From DASVCS01 sp036381495 (lineage in GTDB: Bacteria > Gemmatimonadota > Gemmatimonadetes > Longimicrobiales > RSA9), in the NCBI GenBank assembly GCA_036381495.1, contig DASVCS010000123.1:62001-126000 (forward strand): a stretch of DNA of 64,000 bases. The letters run 5' to 3'. This document shows positions 8,335-16,636 of this stretch, piece after piece. The notes beneath the pieces were generated by a model. That model was not told where the DNA came from. It ran no database searches and saw only the letters and a list, made by a program, of their open reading frames with translations. Made by a program: the position numbers and the translations under genes. The number at the start of each line of letters is the position of its first letter. Position 1 is the stretch's first letter.

Positions 8335-8712
8335 TCAATGACCACCTGGCGGGTCACTGATCGCCTGGAGACGGTTGCCGTCCGGATCGTAAAATGTGCA
8401 ATAGGTCAGCAGTCCAGGCACGACCACCGGCTCTTCGCAGCGTACGCCGCGTCGTCGAAACTCAGCGAACAGGACGTGGCAATCGTCCGTGTTGAGGACG
8501 GGCGTCGTTCCGCCGCCGGGACGACTGCCATCACGAGGAAGCGTGACCGCTAGATTGCCGTTCTTGCCGCGTTCGCCCCACTCGATCCAGCCGAGGCTTT
8601 CGTCATCGAACCACGGCTGCCCCAACCCAAGGATGTTCGAATAGAAGTCTCGTGCTCGGGCAAGGTCTGTCACGGTAAGCGAAACGACATTCAAACCACT
8701 CAGTAGCTTCAT
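8335..8712 (-). CDS. VOC family protein
   Basis: A 125-residue glyoxalase-fold protein. The first module begins LNVVSLTVTDLARARDFYSNILGLG and the second ends YCTFYDPDGNRLQAIS, as usual for the family. I place the start at 8712 (MKLLSGLNVV) because GGAGGAAACC lies directly before it with ideal spacing; an upstream in-frame start adds 13 residues without such support. No ligand can be assigned. It resembles antibiotic-resistance-type and dioxygenase-like VOC proteins only at fold level. Confidence 0.88.
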   Translation of the reverse strand: MKLLSGLNVVSLTVTDLARARDFYSNILGLGQPWFDDESLGWIEWGERGKNGNLAVTLPRDGSRPGGGTTPVLNTDDCHVLFAEFRRRGVRCEEPVVVPGLLTYCTFYDPDGNRLQAISDPPGGH

Positions 8713-8782
8713 GGTTTCCTCCGAACCTCTCGATGCCGGGAGCGTCCACACGCCGCGGCCGGCTAACGACTGTCAGCCGGCA

Positions 8783-8872
8783 CGCCCGCGGGTTCGGAGC
8801 CGCGCGGCCGCGCGCTGCGCTCGATTCGCGGGCGCGTGCGACTCCGAAGTGGCGCGACAACCGCTCTAGCCG
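8783..8872 (+). repeat. Dispersed palindromic repeat, copy B
   Basis: The core starts GCGGGTTCGGAGCCGCGCGG at 8788 and ends with GCGACTCCGAAGTGGCGCGA; the right edge is CCGCTCTAG at 8861-8869. It lies between the VOC gene start at 8712 and the methyltransferase stop at 8930. Confidence 0.8.
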
Positions 8873-8929
8873 GCCGCGGCGTACTGGAGGGCGCCGTGTC
8901 CATCGCCGCCTTGCCCGCCGGAGCGCCAG

Positions 8930-9664
8930 TCACTTCCGGACGGCCCACAGCAAGGTGTAGCGCGCCACGCCGTGCACGGGTCCCTTCGCGAGGTCGGCTT
9001 CCAGTCGGCTGAGCCCGGAGGCGAAGGAGGCCTCATCGATCAACGAGAGAGCCGAGAACACCCTTTCCCGGTAGGGCGCCGCATCCGTAAGCTGGTATGG
9101 CGTCTCGGTCAGCTCCTCGCGGATCTCCGAGAAGCCCGCGGCCGTCATCTCGGTACGAAGGCGGTCGATCGCGGGGTAACGCCCCATCTCGACAGCGACG
9201 ATCGAGGGGAAGTACTCCGCCATCAGGCGATTCCTGATCACCCATTCCGAGTCCGTCGCCGTACAGATGAGGCCGCCCGCCCGCAGGACCCTGAGAGCCT
9301 CCGCGAACGCGCGGGGCCTGTCCCTGACGTGATGAATGACATCGACGGAGAAGACGAGGTCGAAGGTGTCGTTCGGAAAGGGGAGATTCTCGGCCGAGCC
9401 GGCCGACTCGCCGACCCTGCGATTCCTCACCCGGAGCCGCTTGAGCATCTCGCCCGAAGGGTCGACACCCACACAGCGGCATCCCACCCGTTCTTCCAGC
9501 GCGGTGATGTAGTTGCCCGTCCCACACCCGACCTCGAGCACACGCGACGTGGGACCCACAGCCGCGGCCAGGGCGGCCAGGACAGCACCGTCTGCGCGGC
9601 GGTGGCGCGCGTAGGCATCCGCGAGTCGATCGTAGTCGACGCGGCTCACGATTCCGGGATCCAC
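8930..9664 (-). CDS. Class I SAM-dependent methyltransferase (UbiE/Methyltransf_11 type)
   Basis: A 244-residue enzyme with motif I SRVLEVGCGTGNY at about residues 40-52, an acidic loop after strand 2 (CVGVDPSGEML), the AENLPFPNDTFDLVFSVDVIHHV segment that follows motif II, and an LRVLRAGGLICTATD post-motif. These are the features of small-molecule class I methyltransferases. The C-terminal third is not distinctive, so the substrate is unknown. The start is a GTG at 9664 with GGAGG three to four bases upstream; a second GTG five codons later is an alternative. A hydrolase of the B3 metallo-beta-lactamase type lies just upstream on the same strand, 21 bases away, and the two could be co-transcribed. 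Confidence 0.9.
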   Translation of the reverse strand: MDPGIVSRVDYDRLADAYARHRRADGAVLAALAAAVGPTSRVLEVGCGTGNYITALEERVGCRCVGVDPSGEMLKRLRVRNRRVGESAGSAENLPFPNDTFDLVFSVDVIHHVRDRPRAFAEALRVLRAGGLICTATDSEWVIRNRLMAEYFPSIVAVEMGRYPAIDRLRTEMTAAGFSEIREELTETPYQLTDAAPYRERVFSALSLIDEASFASGLSRLEADLAKGPVHGVARYTLLWAVRK

Positions 9665-9685
9665 ACTCCTCCGATGCCGGCTCTA

Positions 9686-10603
9686 CTATCGACCGCCGGT
9701 CTGATCCGCGAGCACCTTCCGGAAATGTTCCTCGGCTCTGTCGATGTAGCGCCGGTAACCCTCCGGATCGATGAACGGGTTCGCCGAGTCGCTCGTGTCC
9801 GCCAGCGCATGTCGCTTGCGGTTCATGCCGAACATGTCCCCGTGCGAGGCCAGGAAGATGTCGGCGGGCAGGCTCCGCAGCGTGCGGAAGCTGCGCTCGT
9901 AGTCGGTCCGGATTCCCGGATACGACTCCGGGTCGACCAGCGATACGAACGGGAACAACGTGAGGCTGCAGATGTCGACGGCGAGCAACTCACGGTCGCC
10001 ATCGCGGACGGGGAACGACCACGACGTACAGCCCCGCGTGTGGCCGGCGGTGACATGCGCGGTGAGCTCGATCGGACCGAGGCGGATCGTATCGCCATCC
10101 TCGAATCGGTGGTCGATCCGCGGCGGAGGGAATCTGCCGAACCCGAGAAGGCCTACGAACCTGAGCGGCCCGAGCGCGGAGTCGGCGGCGTTCCGACCGG
10201 CGGCGATGACGTCGGCGTCGCCTTCGCTGACCCAGAGTTCGGCACCGGACGCCTCCTGTAGAGCGCGAAGCCCGCCCGCGTGGTCGGAATGGGCATGGGT
10301 GTTGAGCAGTATTCTGACATCGGCAATGTCGAAGCCGAGCTTGGCGATGCTGGCCATGATCGCCGCAGCGGATTCGGGATAGCCGCCATCGATCAGGACG
10401 TGGCCGTCGGGTCCGGTGAGCAGGAACGACGTGACGCCGGCATTGCCGACGTAGTACAGGTTGCCGGCGATCCGAAACGGCTCATCGGGTAATCCGCGGG
10501 TTCTCTTGATCGCCGATCGCCAGAGTAGGCCGAGGATCACGACAACGGCAACGGCGACCCCCAGCAAGGTGACCAGCCAGCGTCGTCTCCCGAAAAGCTT
10601 CAT
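9686..10603 (-). CDS. MBL-fold metallohydrolase, subclass B3-like
   Basis: A 305-residue metallo-beta-lactamase-fold protein with an N-terminal membrane anchor or uncleaved signal (residues 9-28). The zinc ligands are all visible: NTHAHSDHAGG (HxHxDH) near residue 102, the histidine of AGHTRGCTSW near 186 and the histidine of ASHGDMFG near 255. The GCTSW segment after the fourth ligand is characteristic of subclass B3 lactamases and close relatives. Whether it hydrolyses beta-lactams cannot be told; many environmental B3-like proteins are lactonases or have other roles. The ATG at 10603 is backed by GGGGAGG about eight bases upstream. Confidence 0.88.
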   Translation of the reverse strand: MKLFGRRRWLVTLLGVAVAVVVILGLLWRSAIKRTRGLPDEPFRIAGNLYYVGNAGVTSFLLTGPDGHVLIDGGYPESAAAIMASIAKLGFDIADVRILLNTHAHSDHAGGLRALQEASGAELWVSEGDADVIAAGRNAADSALGPLRFVGLLGFGRFPPPRIDHRFEDGDTIRLGPIELTAHVTAGHTRGCTSWSFPVRDGDRELLAVDICSLTLFPFVSLVDPESYPGIRTDYERSFRTLRSLPADIFLASHGDMFGMNRKRHALADTSDSANPFIDPEGYRRYIDRAEEHFRKVLADQTGGR

Positions 10604-10920
10604 CGTGTTCGCCTCCCCGGGCCTCCTGCGAAGCTTGCGCTTTGCTCGTCCGTCCTTCGCTCGTGTGGCGTGATCGGGCGCGGGCCGATGCGCCGCACGG
10701 CGTCACCTCGCTCGGTGATCGCGACGATCGGGAGCCGGCCCGTCGCCGCGCGTTCAAGCAGCAGAGAGCGCGGCTCGGACTCGGATCGACCTCGAGATTC
10801 ACGACCCGAACGTAGCATCGGGCAGCTCGCCGGGCCAACCCCGACAGCCTCGACCGCTCGGAGCGCTCTGACGCCTCGGGAATCACCTGCGGGCCGAGCG
10901 GTCGAGGGGTCGGGATACCC
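10604..10920. other. Intergenic stretch with a long inverted repeat
   Basis: No recognisable gene lies in these 317 bases. The right part contains the stem-loop described separately. The remainder is GC-rich without a clear promoter. Confidence 0.5.
10848..10907. repeat. Perfect 14-bp inverted repeat
   Basis: CCTCGACCGCTCGG at 10848-10861 is matched exactly by its complement CCGAGCGGTCGAGG at 10894-10907, with 32 bases between the arms. Outer CCCCGAC and GTCGGG bases could extend the stem with a small bulge. No T-run follows on either strand, so it is not a standard terminator. Confidence 0.75.
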
Positions 10921-11139
10921 TTACGCCATGTCGGTCGGTTCGCCCTCGAGCAAACGAAGCGTTACACGCGTGGATTCCATGTCCTGCCGAGCGGTGTCGT
11001 CGAGTGATCGGTGAGCGGGATGCGTAACGCGGTCGCCAAGCAGCGGCAGCCGCGTGATCAGAACCTCACGGATGCCGCGAACCTCCCAACATCCGAAGCA
11101 TATGCGGGCGCCGGGCGCGGCGGACAGCTCGCGCTTCAC
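10921..11139 (-). CDS. Small hypothetical protein coupled to methyltransferase
   Basis: A 72-residue reading frame starts at a GTG that overlaps the TGA of the upstream methyltransferase as GTGA. The product (starting VKRELSAAPGARICFGCWEV) has no family I recognise, no signal peptide and no membrane segment. Third-position GC is high but hardly above the regional background, so coding use is unproven. The four-base overlap is the main argument for it. Confidence 0.3.
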   Translation of the reverse strand: MKRELSAAPGARICFGCWEVRGIREVLITRLPLLGDRVTHPAHRSLDDTARQDMESTRVTLRLLEGEPTDMA

Positions 11140-11939
11140 ACCCTACGCGGTGCCCGCGCAACGCAGAGATCGTGCAGGTCGTGACGAACGATTCGTCCGC
11201 CGAACCGTGAGTCGATGAGCCTCGACATGCAAGCGAGGAAGCCGGCACGGCGCTCATCCTCCAGTGAGATGACATCCGAGAAGGTGCTGAGCAGCTCGCA
11301 ATATGCGGTCGCACTGTACTCTCGATCACAGAGGTAGCGTCGGTGAACAACGTGCGCGAACTCTGCGATCGACAACTCAACGCACGGGTCTGGCACGTCC
11401 TCGGGTCTGATCTGGCGGTACGTGGGGTCGTGGTTCGGATACCAGCGCGAGTAGCAGGCCTGGCTTGCCGCAAAGAACGGATCATCGCATGTGGCCACGC
11501 CCCACCTCGTTTGGACGATGGCGAGGGACCCGCCGGGTCGCAGGATTTTCGCGGCCTTGAGTACACGGGTCGAGGGGTCGAGCCAGTGGAATGCGGTCGC
11601 GGCGACGACGACGTCGAACGATGCCGGTGGAGCGTCCCACCGGTCGAAATCGGCAACGACGACCGCAGCATGATCGAAGCGCGACAGTCTCCGGCGCAGC
11701 ACGTTCGCCAGATTCGGCCCTCGCTCCACCGCAACCAGGAACGCACCGCGCTCTGCGAGCGGCACGCTGAGCTGACCCGTTCCGGGCCCGATCTCCAATA
11801 CCCTGGTACCTTCTCCGATCCCGGCGAGAGAAGTCAGATCGTCGACCAGTTGTTCGGGGTAACGCGGGCGCGCTCGCTCATATACTTCCGCTACGGAATC
11901 GAACGAGTCTCTTCGAAGCCGGTCCGGGGCCTCAGCCAT
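11136..11939 (-). CDS. Class I SAM-dependent methyltransferase
   Basis: A 267-residue protein with motif I TRVLEIGPGTGQLSVPLAE near residue 45, a glutamate at the end of strand 2 (LVAVERGPNLANVL), and the family phrase VVVAATAFHWLDP followed by KAAKILRPGGSLAIVQ. The FHWLDP box is frequent in a group of bacterial methyltransferases that act on small molecules. The N-terminal RRDSFDSVAEVYERARPRYPEQLVDDL helix is also typical of that group. The substrate is not predictable. The ATG at 11939 lacks a close ribosome-binding site; an AGGAG lies 13 to 17 bases upstream. It may be co-translated with the small ORF downstream. Confidence 0.9.
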   Translation of the reverse strand: MAEAPDRLRRDSFDSVAEVYERARPRYPEQLVDDLTSLAGIGEGTRVLEIGPGTGQLSVPLAERGAFLVAVERGPNLANVLRRRLSRFDHAAVVVADFDRWDAPPASFDVVVAATAFHWLDPSTRVLKAAKILRPGGSLAIVQTRWGVATCDDPFFAASQACYSRWYPNHDPTYRQIRPEDVPDPCVELSIAEFAHVVHRRYLCDREYSATAYCELLSTFSDVISLEDERRAGFLACMSRLIDSRFGGRIVRHDLHDLCVARAPRRV

Positions 11940-12055
11940 GAGGACGACTGCGCTCCTGTCTGCTCAATGCCATGTCGCTCACCTGCGAGCGGCGCTCACG
12001 AGAGTTCGAATCGTGACGACACGGGTGTGCGCCGCTCGTCGGCTGCAACGGCCTG

Positions 12056-12493
12056 TCAGCTCGCGCTCGTCCGCAGCGGCTCGCCGAAGGCGAGGATGAG
12101 GCCGTTGCAGTCGCGCACGACCAGTTCACGCTGACCGTAGACACGCTCCTCCGGGCCGTCGATGATCTGCGCGCCGCGGCCGCGAAGCTCATCGGCGAGG
12201 ACATTCACGTTGACCACATTGAAATAGAGGTCGTAGGCTCCCTCGGAGAGCCGCGAGGGCGGATTCGCTTGCTGGCCGCGGTTGAAGTGGATGGACGCTT
12301 GGCCGCGCCGAACGATTCCGAAGACGGCCGAACGCGTCGGATCCTGATGCACCTCTTCGCCATCCCAGTAGCCGTCGATCTCGAAGCCGAGGACGTCGCG
12401 GTAATACTCCGCCGTGTGCACGACGTCAGCGACGGCCATGTGCGGCACGACCCCCCCGAACTGCACGGCGGCTCTGTCGATGGACGTGGTCAT
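12056..12493 (-). CDS. VOC family protein
   Basis: A 145-residue glyoxalase-superfamily protein. The segment VVPHMAVADVVHTAEYYRDVLGF is the first module start, followed by ASIHFNRG; the second module contains the metal-site-like strand RELVVRDCNGLILAFGE. The start at 12493 (MTTSIDRAAV) is set by GGAGGG with good spacing, rather than an ATG six codons upstream. Many proteins of this type are annotated as bleomycin-resistance-like, but no resistance function can be claimed. It is flanked upstream by the dispersed repeat and by the CPBP protease gene on the same strand. Confidence 0.88.
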   Translation of the reverse strand: MTTSIDRAAVQFGGVVPHMAVADVVHTAEYYRDVLGFEIDGYWDGEEVHQDPTRSAVFGIVRRGQASIHFNRGQQANPPSRLSEGAYDLYFNVVNVNVLADELRGRGAQIIDGPEERVYGQRELVVRDCNGLILAFGEPLRTSAS

Positions 12494-12513
12494 GGTTCCC
12501 TCCTGGTGCATCG

Positions 12514-12615
12514 CCTAGAGCGGTCGACCCGCGGGTTCGGAGCCGCGTGCCCACTCGCCGCGCTCGGTTCGCGGGCGGCTGTGACTCCGAAGTGACGCGA
12601 CAGCCGCTTAGCGCT
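12514..12615 (+). repeat. Dispersed palindromic repeat, copy C
   Basis: The left edge CTAGAGCGGT (from 12515) and right edge CAGCCGCTTAG (to 12611) form outer arms. The core has GCGGGTTCGGAGCCGCG and GTGACTCCGAAGTGACGCGA. It fills most of the gap between the VOC start and the CPBP stop. Confidence 0.8.
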
Positions 12616-12697
12616 CGAGCCGACTTCCGAGCGGATACGATGATGCAGTCGCGCAGCGGCTGCGCGCAATCGCCCTCTCATCGAGTTCAGCGCCTCG

Positions 12698-13558
12698 TCA
12701 GCCAGCGCTGATCGGCGCTCGCGCCCCCACCACAGTCGCCGAGTGCCGAGCGACGCGCGCGAGCTTGACGTAGGCCGAAACCATCGCCGCGGCGACGACG
12801 AGGAGCGCAACGGTCGCCACCCAGAACGACGCGTCGGTGCCGGTCGTCCAGACCAGTGCCTCGCGGCCCGCCGGGGCCTGCCACTCCGCCTGACCGTGCA
12901 GCCAGAGATCGAGGTTCGAATAGACGTTCCCGCCCGTGTGCAGGACCACGGCAGGCAGGATCGAGTCGGTCAGGTACGTCACGGTGCCGTAGATCGCGGC
13001 GACGGCCACGTAGTACGGCCAGAGGATGAGCGTGAAGTCCAGGTGAGAGACGGCGAACATCGTCCCCGTGATCAGGATGGCGACGGCGATCCCGTACCGC
13101 CGCTCGAGCGGGCCCTGCATGTAGCCGCGAAACGCGGCCTCCTCGACGACGCCCGCGACCGGGGCGGCCATGAGGAGCAATGCCAGCACCGTGACCGGCG
13201 GCACCTGCGCGAGGTCGGGCAGGCGCTGGGGCGGGAGCACGACGAGTCGGTTCGCCACGCGCAGCGCGAGGACCAGCGCGATGATCCCGAGTCCGCCGGC
13301 GAGGAGCGCCCACGCCCACACGTGCCCCGGAATGCGCGTCGCGCGGAGACTCGTGCGCCGTTCCGCCGCCGTTGCGTCCGGCGGCCCCGCGCCGTTCAGG
13401 TACCGCCAGAAGAACCACAGATACACCGCGACCAGCGGCACCGCCCAGGGCACACCGGCGTGGTATCGCAGATTCGCCGCGAAGGCGATGTTCCGCGGGA
13501 TCGTCCCGGCGAGCATGACCAGCAGTCCGATGAGCACAGCCCGGATTGCTGCTCCCAT
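12698..13558 (-). CDS. CPBP-family intramembrane metalloprotease (CAAX protease-like)
   Basis: A 286-residue polytopic protein with about seven hydrophobic segments. The catalytic landmarks of the CPBP/Rce1-like family are present: VVEEAAFRGYMQGPL (the EExxxR motif) near residue 140, a FAVSHLDFTL histidine near 172 and a VVLHTGGNVYSNL histidine-asparagine motif near 207. These residues place the active site in the membrane. Prokaryotic members process peptides or serve in immunity to self-made bacteriocins, yet nothing nearby indicates a bacteriocin, so the role is open. GAGGGGG lies five bases upstream of the ATG at 13558. Confidence 0.9.
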   Translation of the reverse strand: MGAAIRAVLIGLLVMLAGTIPRNIAFAANLRYHAGVPWAVPLVAVYLWFFWRYLNGAGPPDATAAERRTSLRATRIPGHVWAWALLAGGLGIIALVLALRVANRLVVLPPQRLPDLAQVPPVTVLALLLMAAPVAGVVEEAAFRGYMQGPLERRYGIAVAILITGTMFAVSHLDFTLILWPYYVAVAAIYGTVTYLTDSILPAVVLHTGGNVYSNLDLWLHGQAEWQAPAGREALVWTTGTDASFWVATVALLVVAAAMVSAYVKLARVARHSATVVGARAPISAG

Positions 13559-13770
13559 CTGCGCCCCCTCGATTCAGGGTGGAGACCGCTCGACCTGGCC
13601 TTGCAGTCGCCTCGGGTCCGACCGCGCTGGCCGACGCCGAGCCAAGCGACGAGCGACGACTCGCCAGGCGAGAAACTGTGGGCCCATCCGAGGTGCTGCA
13701 CGCCATTTCGATCCACGCCTGTCCAGGCGTTACACGGCAGCCCAACCTGCGCGGCAGCCTCACACCCTCG

Positions 13771-14508
13771 TCATGTGGCCCCGTCCGGGAACCCACCGGC
13801 GAATTCGGGCAACCCGCACAGCTCCGCGAGACTTCGGATCACGTGAGCCGCCGGCCCGTTTTCGCCCGACTGCCGTTCCAGGAGTACCGTCCGGTAACCC
13901 GCCGCACGACCGCCCACGTAATCGTCGTCGAAGGAGTCGCCGACGTGGAGAATCCGGTTCGAGGCGACGACGAGGAGAAGGCTCGCCTTTTCGAAGATTT
14001 CGGGACTCGGCTTCGCGGATCCAAAGTCCGCAGAACCGACGACGTGCTCGAAGTACGGCGCAAGGCCCAGTTCCGTCACGAAATGCTCGGGACCGCAGTG
14101 CCAATTCGAAATCACGGCGAGGCGAACGCCTCGAGCCCTCAGGGACTCGAGCGTAGAGAGAACATCGGGAAACACCTCGAAGGACGACGGGCCGAGGATC
14201 TCCCAGAGCGGCTCGGCGTGCGACGAAGCATCATCCCTGGAAACGTCCACATCGAGTTCATCGAATACTCGGCACGCGAGGTCCACCAGGTAGCGACGCC
14301 GCTCCGCTCCTCGCAGGTCCGGCGAGTCGTCGACGGCATGTCTCCGAAGCACGCGGTACAGTATGCCGTGGTCCCACGGACCCGGCTGAAATCCCTGAGC
14401 ACGGAGGTATGCAGAAAGGCGCGCACCGCGGCCGCGACCCTCGCGGTGACGCACGAGTGTGTTGAAAAAATCCAGCGTCAATGCCTCGATGCGACATCGG
14501 TCGCTCAT
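13771..14508 (-). CDS. HAD-superfamily hydrolase
   Basis: A 245-residue haloacid-dehalogenase-type protein. Motif I is ALTLDFFNTLVRH near residue 8; note DxF rather than the canonical DxD, as seen in haloalkanoate-dehalogenase-like members and in some HAD proteins of uncertain activity. Motif II is RLAVISNWH, the motif III lysine lies in FGSAKPSPEIFEKA, and motif IV is ILHVGDSFDDDYVGG. A helical cap domain occupies about residues 15-95. The start at 14508 (MSDRCRIEAL) is chosen because the family begins directly before motif I; upstream in-frame sequence is arginine-rich and includes the repeat copy F. Confidence 0.88.
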   Translation of the reverse strand: MSDRCRIEALTLDFFNTLVRHREGRGRGARLSAYLRAQGFQPGPWDHGILYRVLRRHAVDDSPDLRGAERRRYLVDLACRVFDELDVDVSRDDASSHAEPLWEILGPSSFEVFPDVLSTLESLRARGVRLAVISNWHCGPEHFVTELGLAPYFEHVVGSADFGSAKPSPEIFEKASLLLVVASNRILHVGDSFDDDYVGGRAAGYRTVLLERQSGENGPAAHVIRSLAELCGLPEFAGGFPDGAT

Positions 14509-14826
14509 CTGCTCGCGTCTCAGGGCTGTATCACGCGGAGCTCGGCGGCGAGCGCTGACTCTCGAAGCGCGACGATGGTGGCAGGAGGACGCACTTGCCA
14601 GGTGCTCACACGGTGGCCCGGTAGTGCTCCTTCGGTGCAACGCTCGTTGGAGCGGTCGTCGCGTCGCTTCGGAGTGGTGCGCGCCCGCGGACCCAGCGCA
14701 GCGGGCGGCCGCGCGGGTCCGAACCCGCCGGTGAACCGCTCTCGACATCACGCGCCGAAGGGCGATGCGACGGGTTCAGACGTCCGGCGCATTTCACCCT
14801 TCCTACCTTCGCCGCCTCAAGGCGCC
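14509..14826. other. Intergenic region holding repeat copy F
   Basis: No gene is recognised in this 318-base gap between two minus-strand genes. About one third is the inverted copy of the dispersed repeat. Confidence 0.6.
14649..14746 (-). repeat. Dispersed palindromic repeat, copy F (inverted)
   Basis: This copy runs in the opposite orientation to the other five. On the minus strand it reads AGAGCGGTTC, then GGCGGGTTCGGACC, then CACTCCGAAGCGACGCGACG and ends ACCGCTCCAACG. Both outer edges match those of the other copies. Confidence 0.75.
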
Positions 14827-15396
14827 TCAGGCGCCGCACAGGAGCAAGGCGTGCCGAGCCTGCTCCACGCTGAACTCCTCCGGATCATAGTCCGGCCCCG
14901 CCCAATCGACGAGGGTCCGACCCTCCTCGTCGAGATCTTCGTACGGCGTCCGAAGCGCCTCGAGCAGGCGGAAATACCCGAATACGCCTCCGCAATCCTC
15001 GGGTGGACCGCTTCGCGCACCATCGACCAGGTACGGGAGCCAGTCCGGGTCCGCTCGGACGTTCATCTCCAATACCTCGATCCGATGAACCCAGTGATCC
15101 CCGAAATCGTACGTGTACCGGAACGCGTGGCCTGGCCCTTCGACTACGTTCCGTAGCTTCGCTTTCGTCGCGTCTTCGCCTTCGGCCTCCTCGTCCGGAG
15201 CCTCGAACCGCCGTCCCCCTATATCGAACTCGTAGAGGTGGTAGTCGTACCAGTCGAAGAGCACCTGGATTCCACGGTGCAGCTCGTGGAGGGTGGTGTC
15301 GCGAGAAACCAGCACCTCCCGCCAGATCGACGGCTCGATCTCCGCCAGGCTGATCCGGAGCCGGATGGCGTCACGTGGATTCGATCGCCGGTTCAT
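14827..15396 (-). CDS. Plasmid pRiA4b Orf3-like family protein
   Basis: A 189-residue protein of the pRiA4b ORF-3-like family. The landmarks are LRISLAEIEPSIWREVLVSRDTTL at the N-terminus, LHELHRGIQVLFDWYDYHLYEF, and the acidic FRYTYDFGDHWVHRIEV segment near residue 95. The C-terminal third carries the family's CGG and YDPEEFSVEQA phrases. Members occur on plasmids and near transposons, but no activity is established. Here it stands alone between the HAD gene and the NUDIX gene, in an area rich in mobile-element scraps from 16.6 kb onward. Confidence 0.92.
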   Translation of the reverse strand: MNRRSNPRDAIRLRISLAEIEPSIWREVLVSRDTTLHELHRGIQVLFDWYDYHLYEFDIGGRRFEAPDEEAEGEDATKAKLRNVVEGPGHAFRYTYDFGDHWVHRIEVLEMNVRADPDWLPYLVDGARSGPPEDCGGVFGYFRLLEALRTPYEDLDEEGRTLVDWAGPDYDPEEFSVEQARHALLLCGA

Positions 15397-15517
15397 TACG
15401 CCAGCATCTCCCCCTTCGGCCCGCTGCGACGCGGCGGATCGGCCCGAACAACGGGTCGCGAACCCTGCGAGGCTCGCAGTCCATCCCGACGCGGTGCGCG
15501 GGATGCCGGCCCGCCCG

Positions 15518-16006
15518 TCACTCGCCGAGCGGGAGCCGGTCCGAGGCGCTCTTCACGCCGCGGCCACCGGGCACGTGTTCCCTGATACGCACCGCAAGAT
15601 CGACAGGAACGACCGGCTCCTGCGTCGCGTCGATCTCATCGAGTGACCACCAGCGAACCTCGGTGATCCCTTCGCGCCGGTGGACCTCCCGCACGGCCGG
15701 CCCGAGGATCTCGGAGCTCACCCTCACGAGAAAGAACGTTTCCGTCTGGGAGACTCGGCGGTCCGCGAAGTCGAATTCGGAATGACCCGTCCAGAGCTCC
15801 ACCAGCTCGACATTCGTCGCGCCGAGCTCCTCGGCGGCCTCTCGGCGAGCCGCGCGCGATGCTGTCTCGCCGGGCTCCAGCCCGCCACCGGGCGTTGCCC
15901 AGAATTCCCGGCCATGGCCGTCGGTGTGGCGAAACAGCAGCAGGCGCTCCTCGGCGTCGAGGAGCACAAGGCGGGCGGCCCGTCGAATCTCGAACATAGC
16001 GTGCAT
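15518..16006 (-). CDS. NUDIX hydrolase
   Basis: A 162-residue NUDIX-fold pyrophosphohydrolase. The NUDIX box GGGLEPGETASRAARREAAEELG is intact near residues 40-62 and has the catalytic REAAEELG helix that binds magnesium. N-terminal ARLVLLDAEERLLLFRH is the usual first strand. A WSLDEIDAT segment near residue 125 follows the common C-terminal pattern. Substrates of such short NUDIX proteins range from oxidised nucleotides to nucleoside diphosphate derivatives and cannot be deduced. The next gene downstream begins 121 bases on and is unrelated. Confidence 0.93.
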   Translation of the reverse strand: MHAMFEIRRAARLVLLDAEERLLLFRHTDGHGREFWATPGGGLEPGETASRAARREAAEELGATNVELVELWTGHSEFDFADRRVSQTETFFLVRVSSEILGPAVREVHRREGITEVRWWSLDEIDATQEPVVPVDLAVRIREHVPGGRGVKSASDRLPLGE

Positions 16007-16089
16007 GCTCCGGCTCGCCGCGACAGCGCGTCGCGGCGGTAGGCTTCAGTTTCGGCGAGCTGGGTCGGCGTGCGGCGCGCTCGCCGTCG

Positions 16090-16636
16090 CTACTTCGGGA
16101 TCATGCCGATCGCTCCCAGCCACTCCTCCACCAACCGCGGCCATTCGGTGATCGGAGAACTCGTACGCCGTAGTCCGAACGCATGCCCGCCTTTCACGAA
16201 CAGGTGCATCTCCGCGGGGACGCCGGCCTCCCTCAACGCCGCGTGATAGACGATGGTGTTCTCGACCGGATCGATCGGGTCATCCTCCGCGTGAAGCAAG
16301 AACGTCGGTGGCGTCCGGCTGGTGACCTGGATGTCCGGGTTCAACGCGAAGTTTCGTTCGCGCACCGCCAGGTGTCCCGGATAGAGAGCGATCGCGAAAT
16401 CGGGCCGGCAGCTCCCCCGGTCGGCGGCGTCCACTGGCGGGTACAGCCGCTTCTCGAAGTGCGTGCTGATCGCGGCCACCATGTGCCCTCCGGCGGAGAA
16501 GCCGAGCACCCCGATCTTGTGCGGGTCGATCCGCAACTGCGCGGCCTGGAAGCGCACCAGCCTCACGGTTCTCTGCGCGTCTTGCAACGCCGTCCGGCAG
16601 TCCCGATAAGCCCCGGATTTTACGCACGGCACACGG
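16090..16636 (-). pseudogene. Alpha/beta hydrolase (BD-FAE-like esterase), N-terminus cut off by IS
   Basis: About 180 residues of an alpha/beta hydrolase remain. The nucleophile elbow KIGVLGFSAGGHMVAAIS, the acid HAEDDPIDPVENT and the catalytic histidine region FVKGGHAFGLR are all readable, and LQDAQRTVRLVRFQAAQLRIDP precedes the elbow as in acetyl-esterase-like BD-FAE enzymes. The first 100 or so residues, including the oxyanion HGGG motif, are missing because the frame runs straight into the terminal inverted repeat of an IS at 16637. No hydrolase sequence appears on the far side of the IS, so insertion was accompanied or followed by deletion. Confidence 0.8.

Noticed and set aside
11990..12030. 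tRNA-like T-arm (GTTCGAATC)
   Set aside because: The flanking bases do not form the T-stem and no acceptor or anticodon stem is present. A similar string at 37105 fails for the same reason.
14827..15396. Transposition function for the pRiA4b Orf3-like gene
   Set aside because: Although homologues occur near transposons and plasmids, no terminal repeats flank it and the family has no catalytic recombinase motif.
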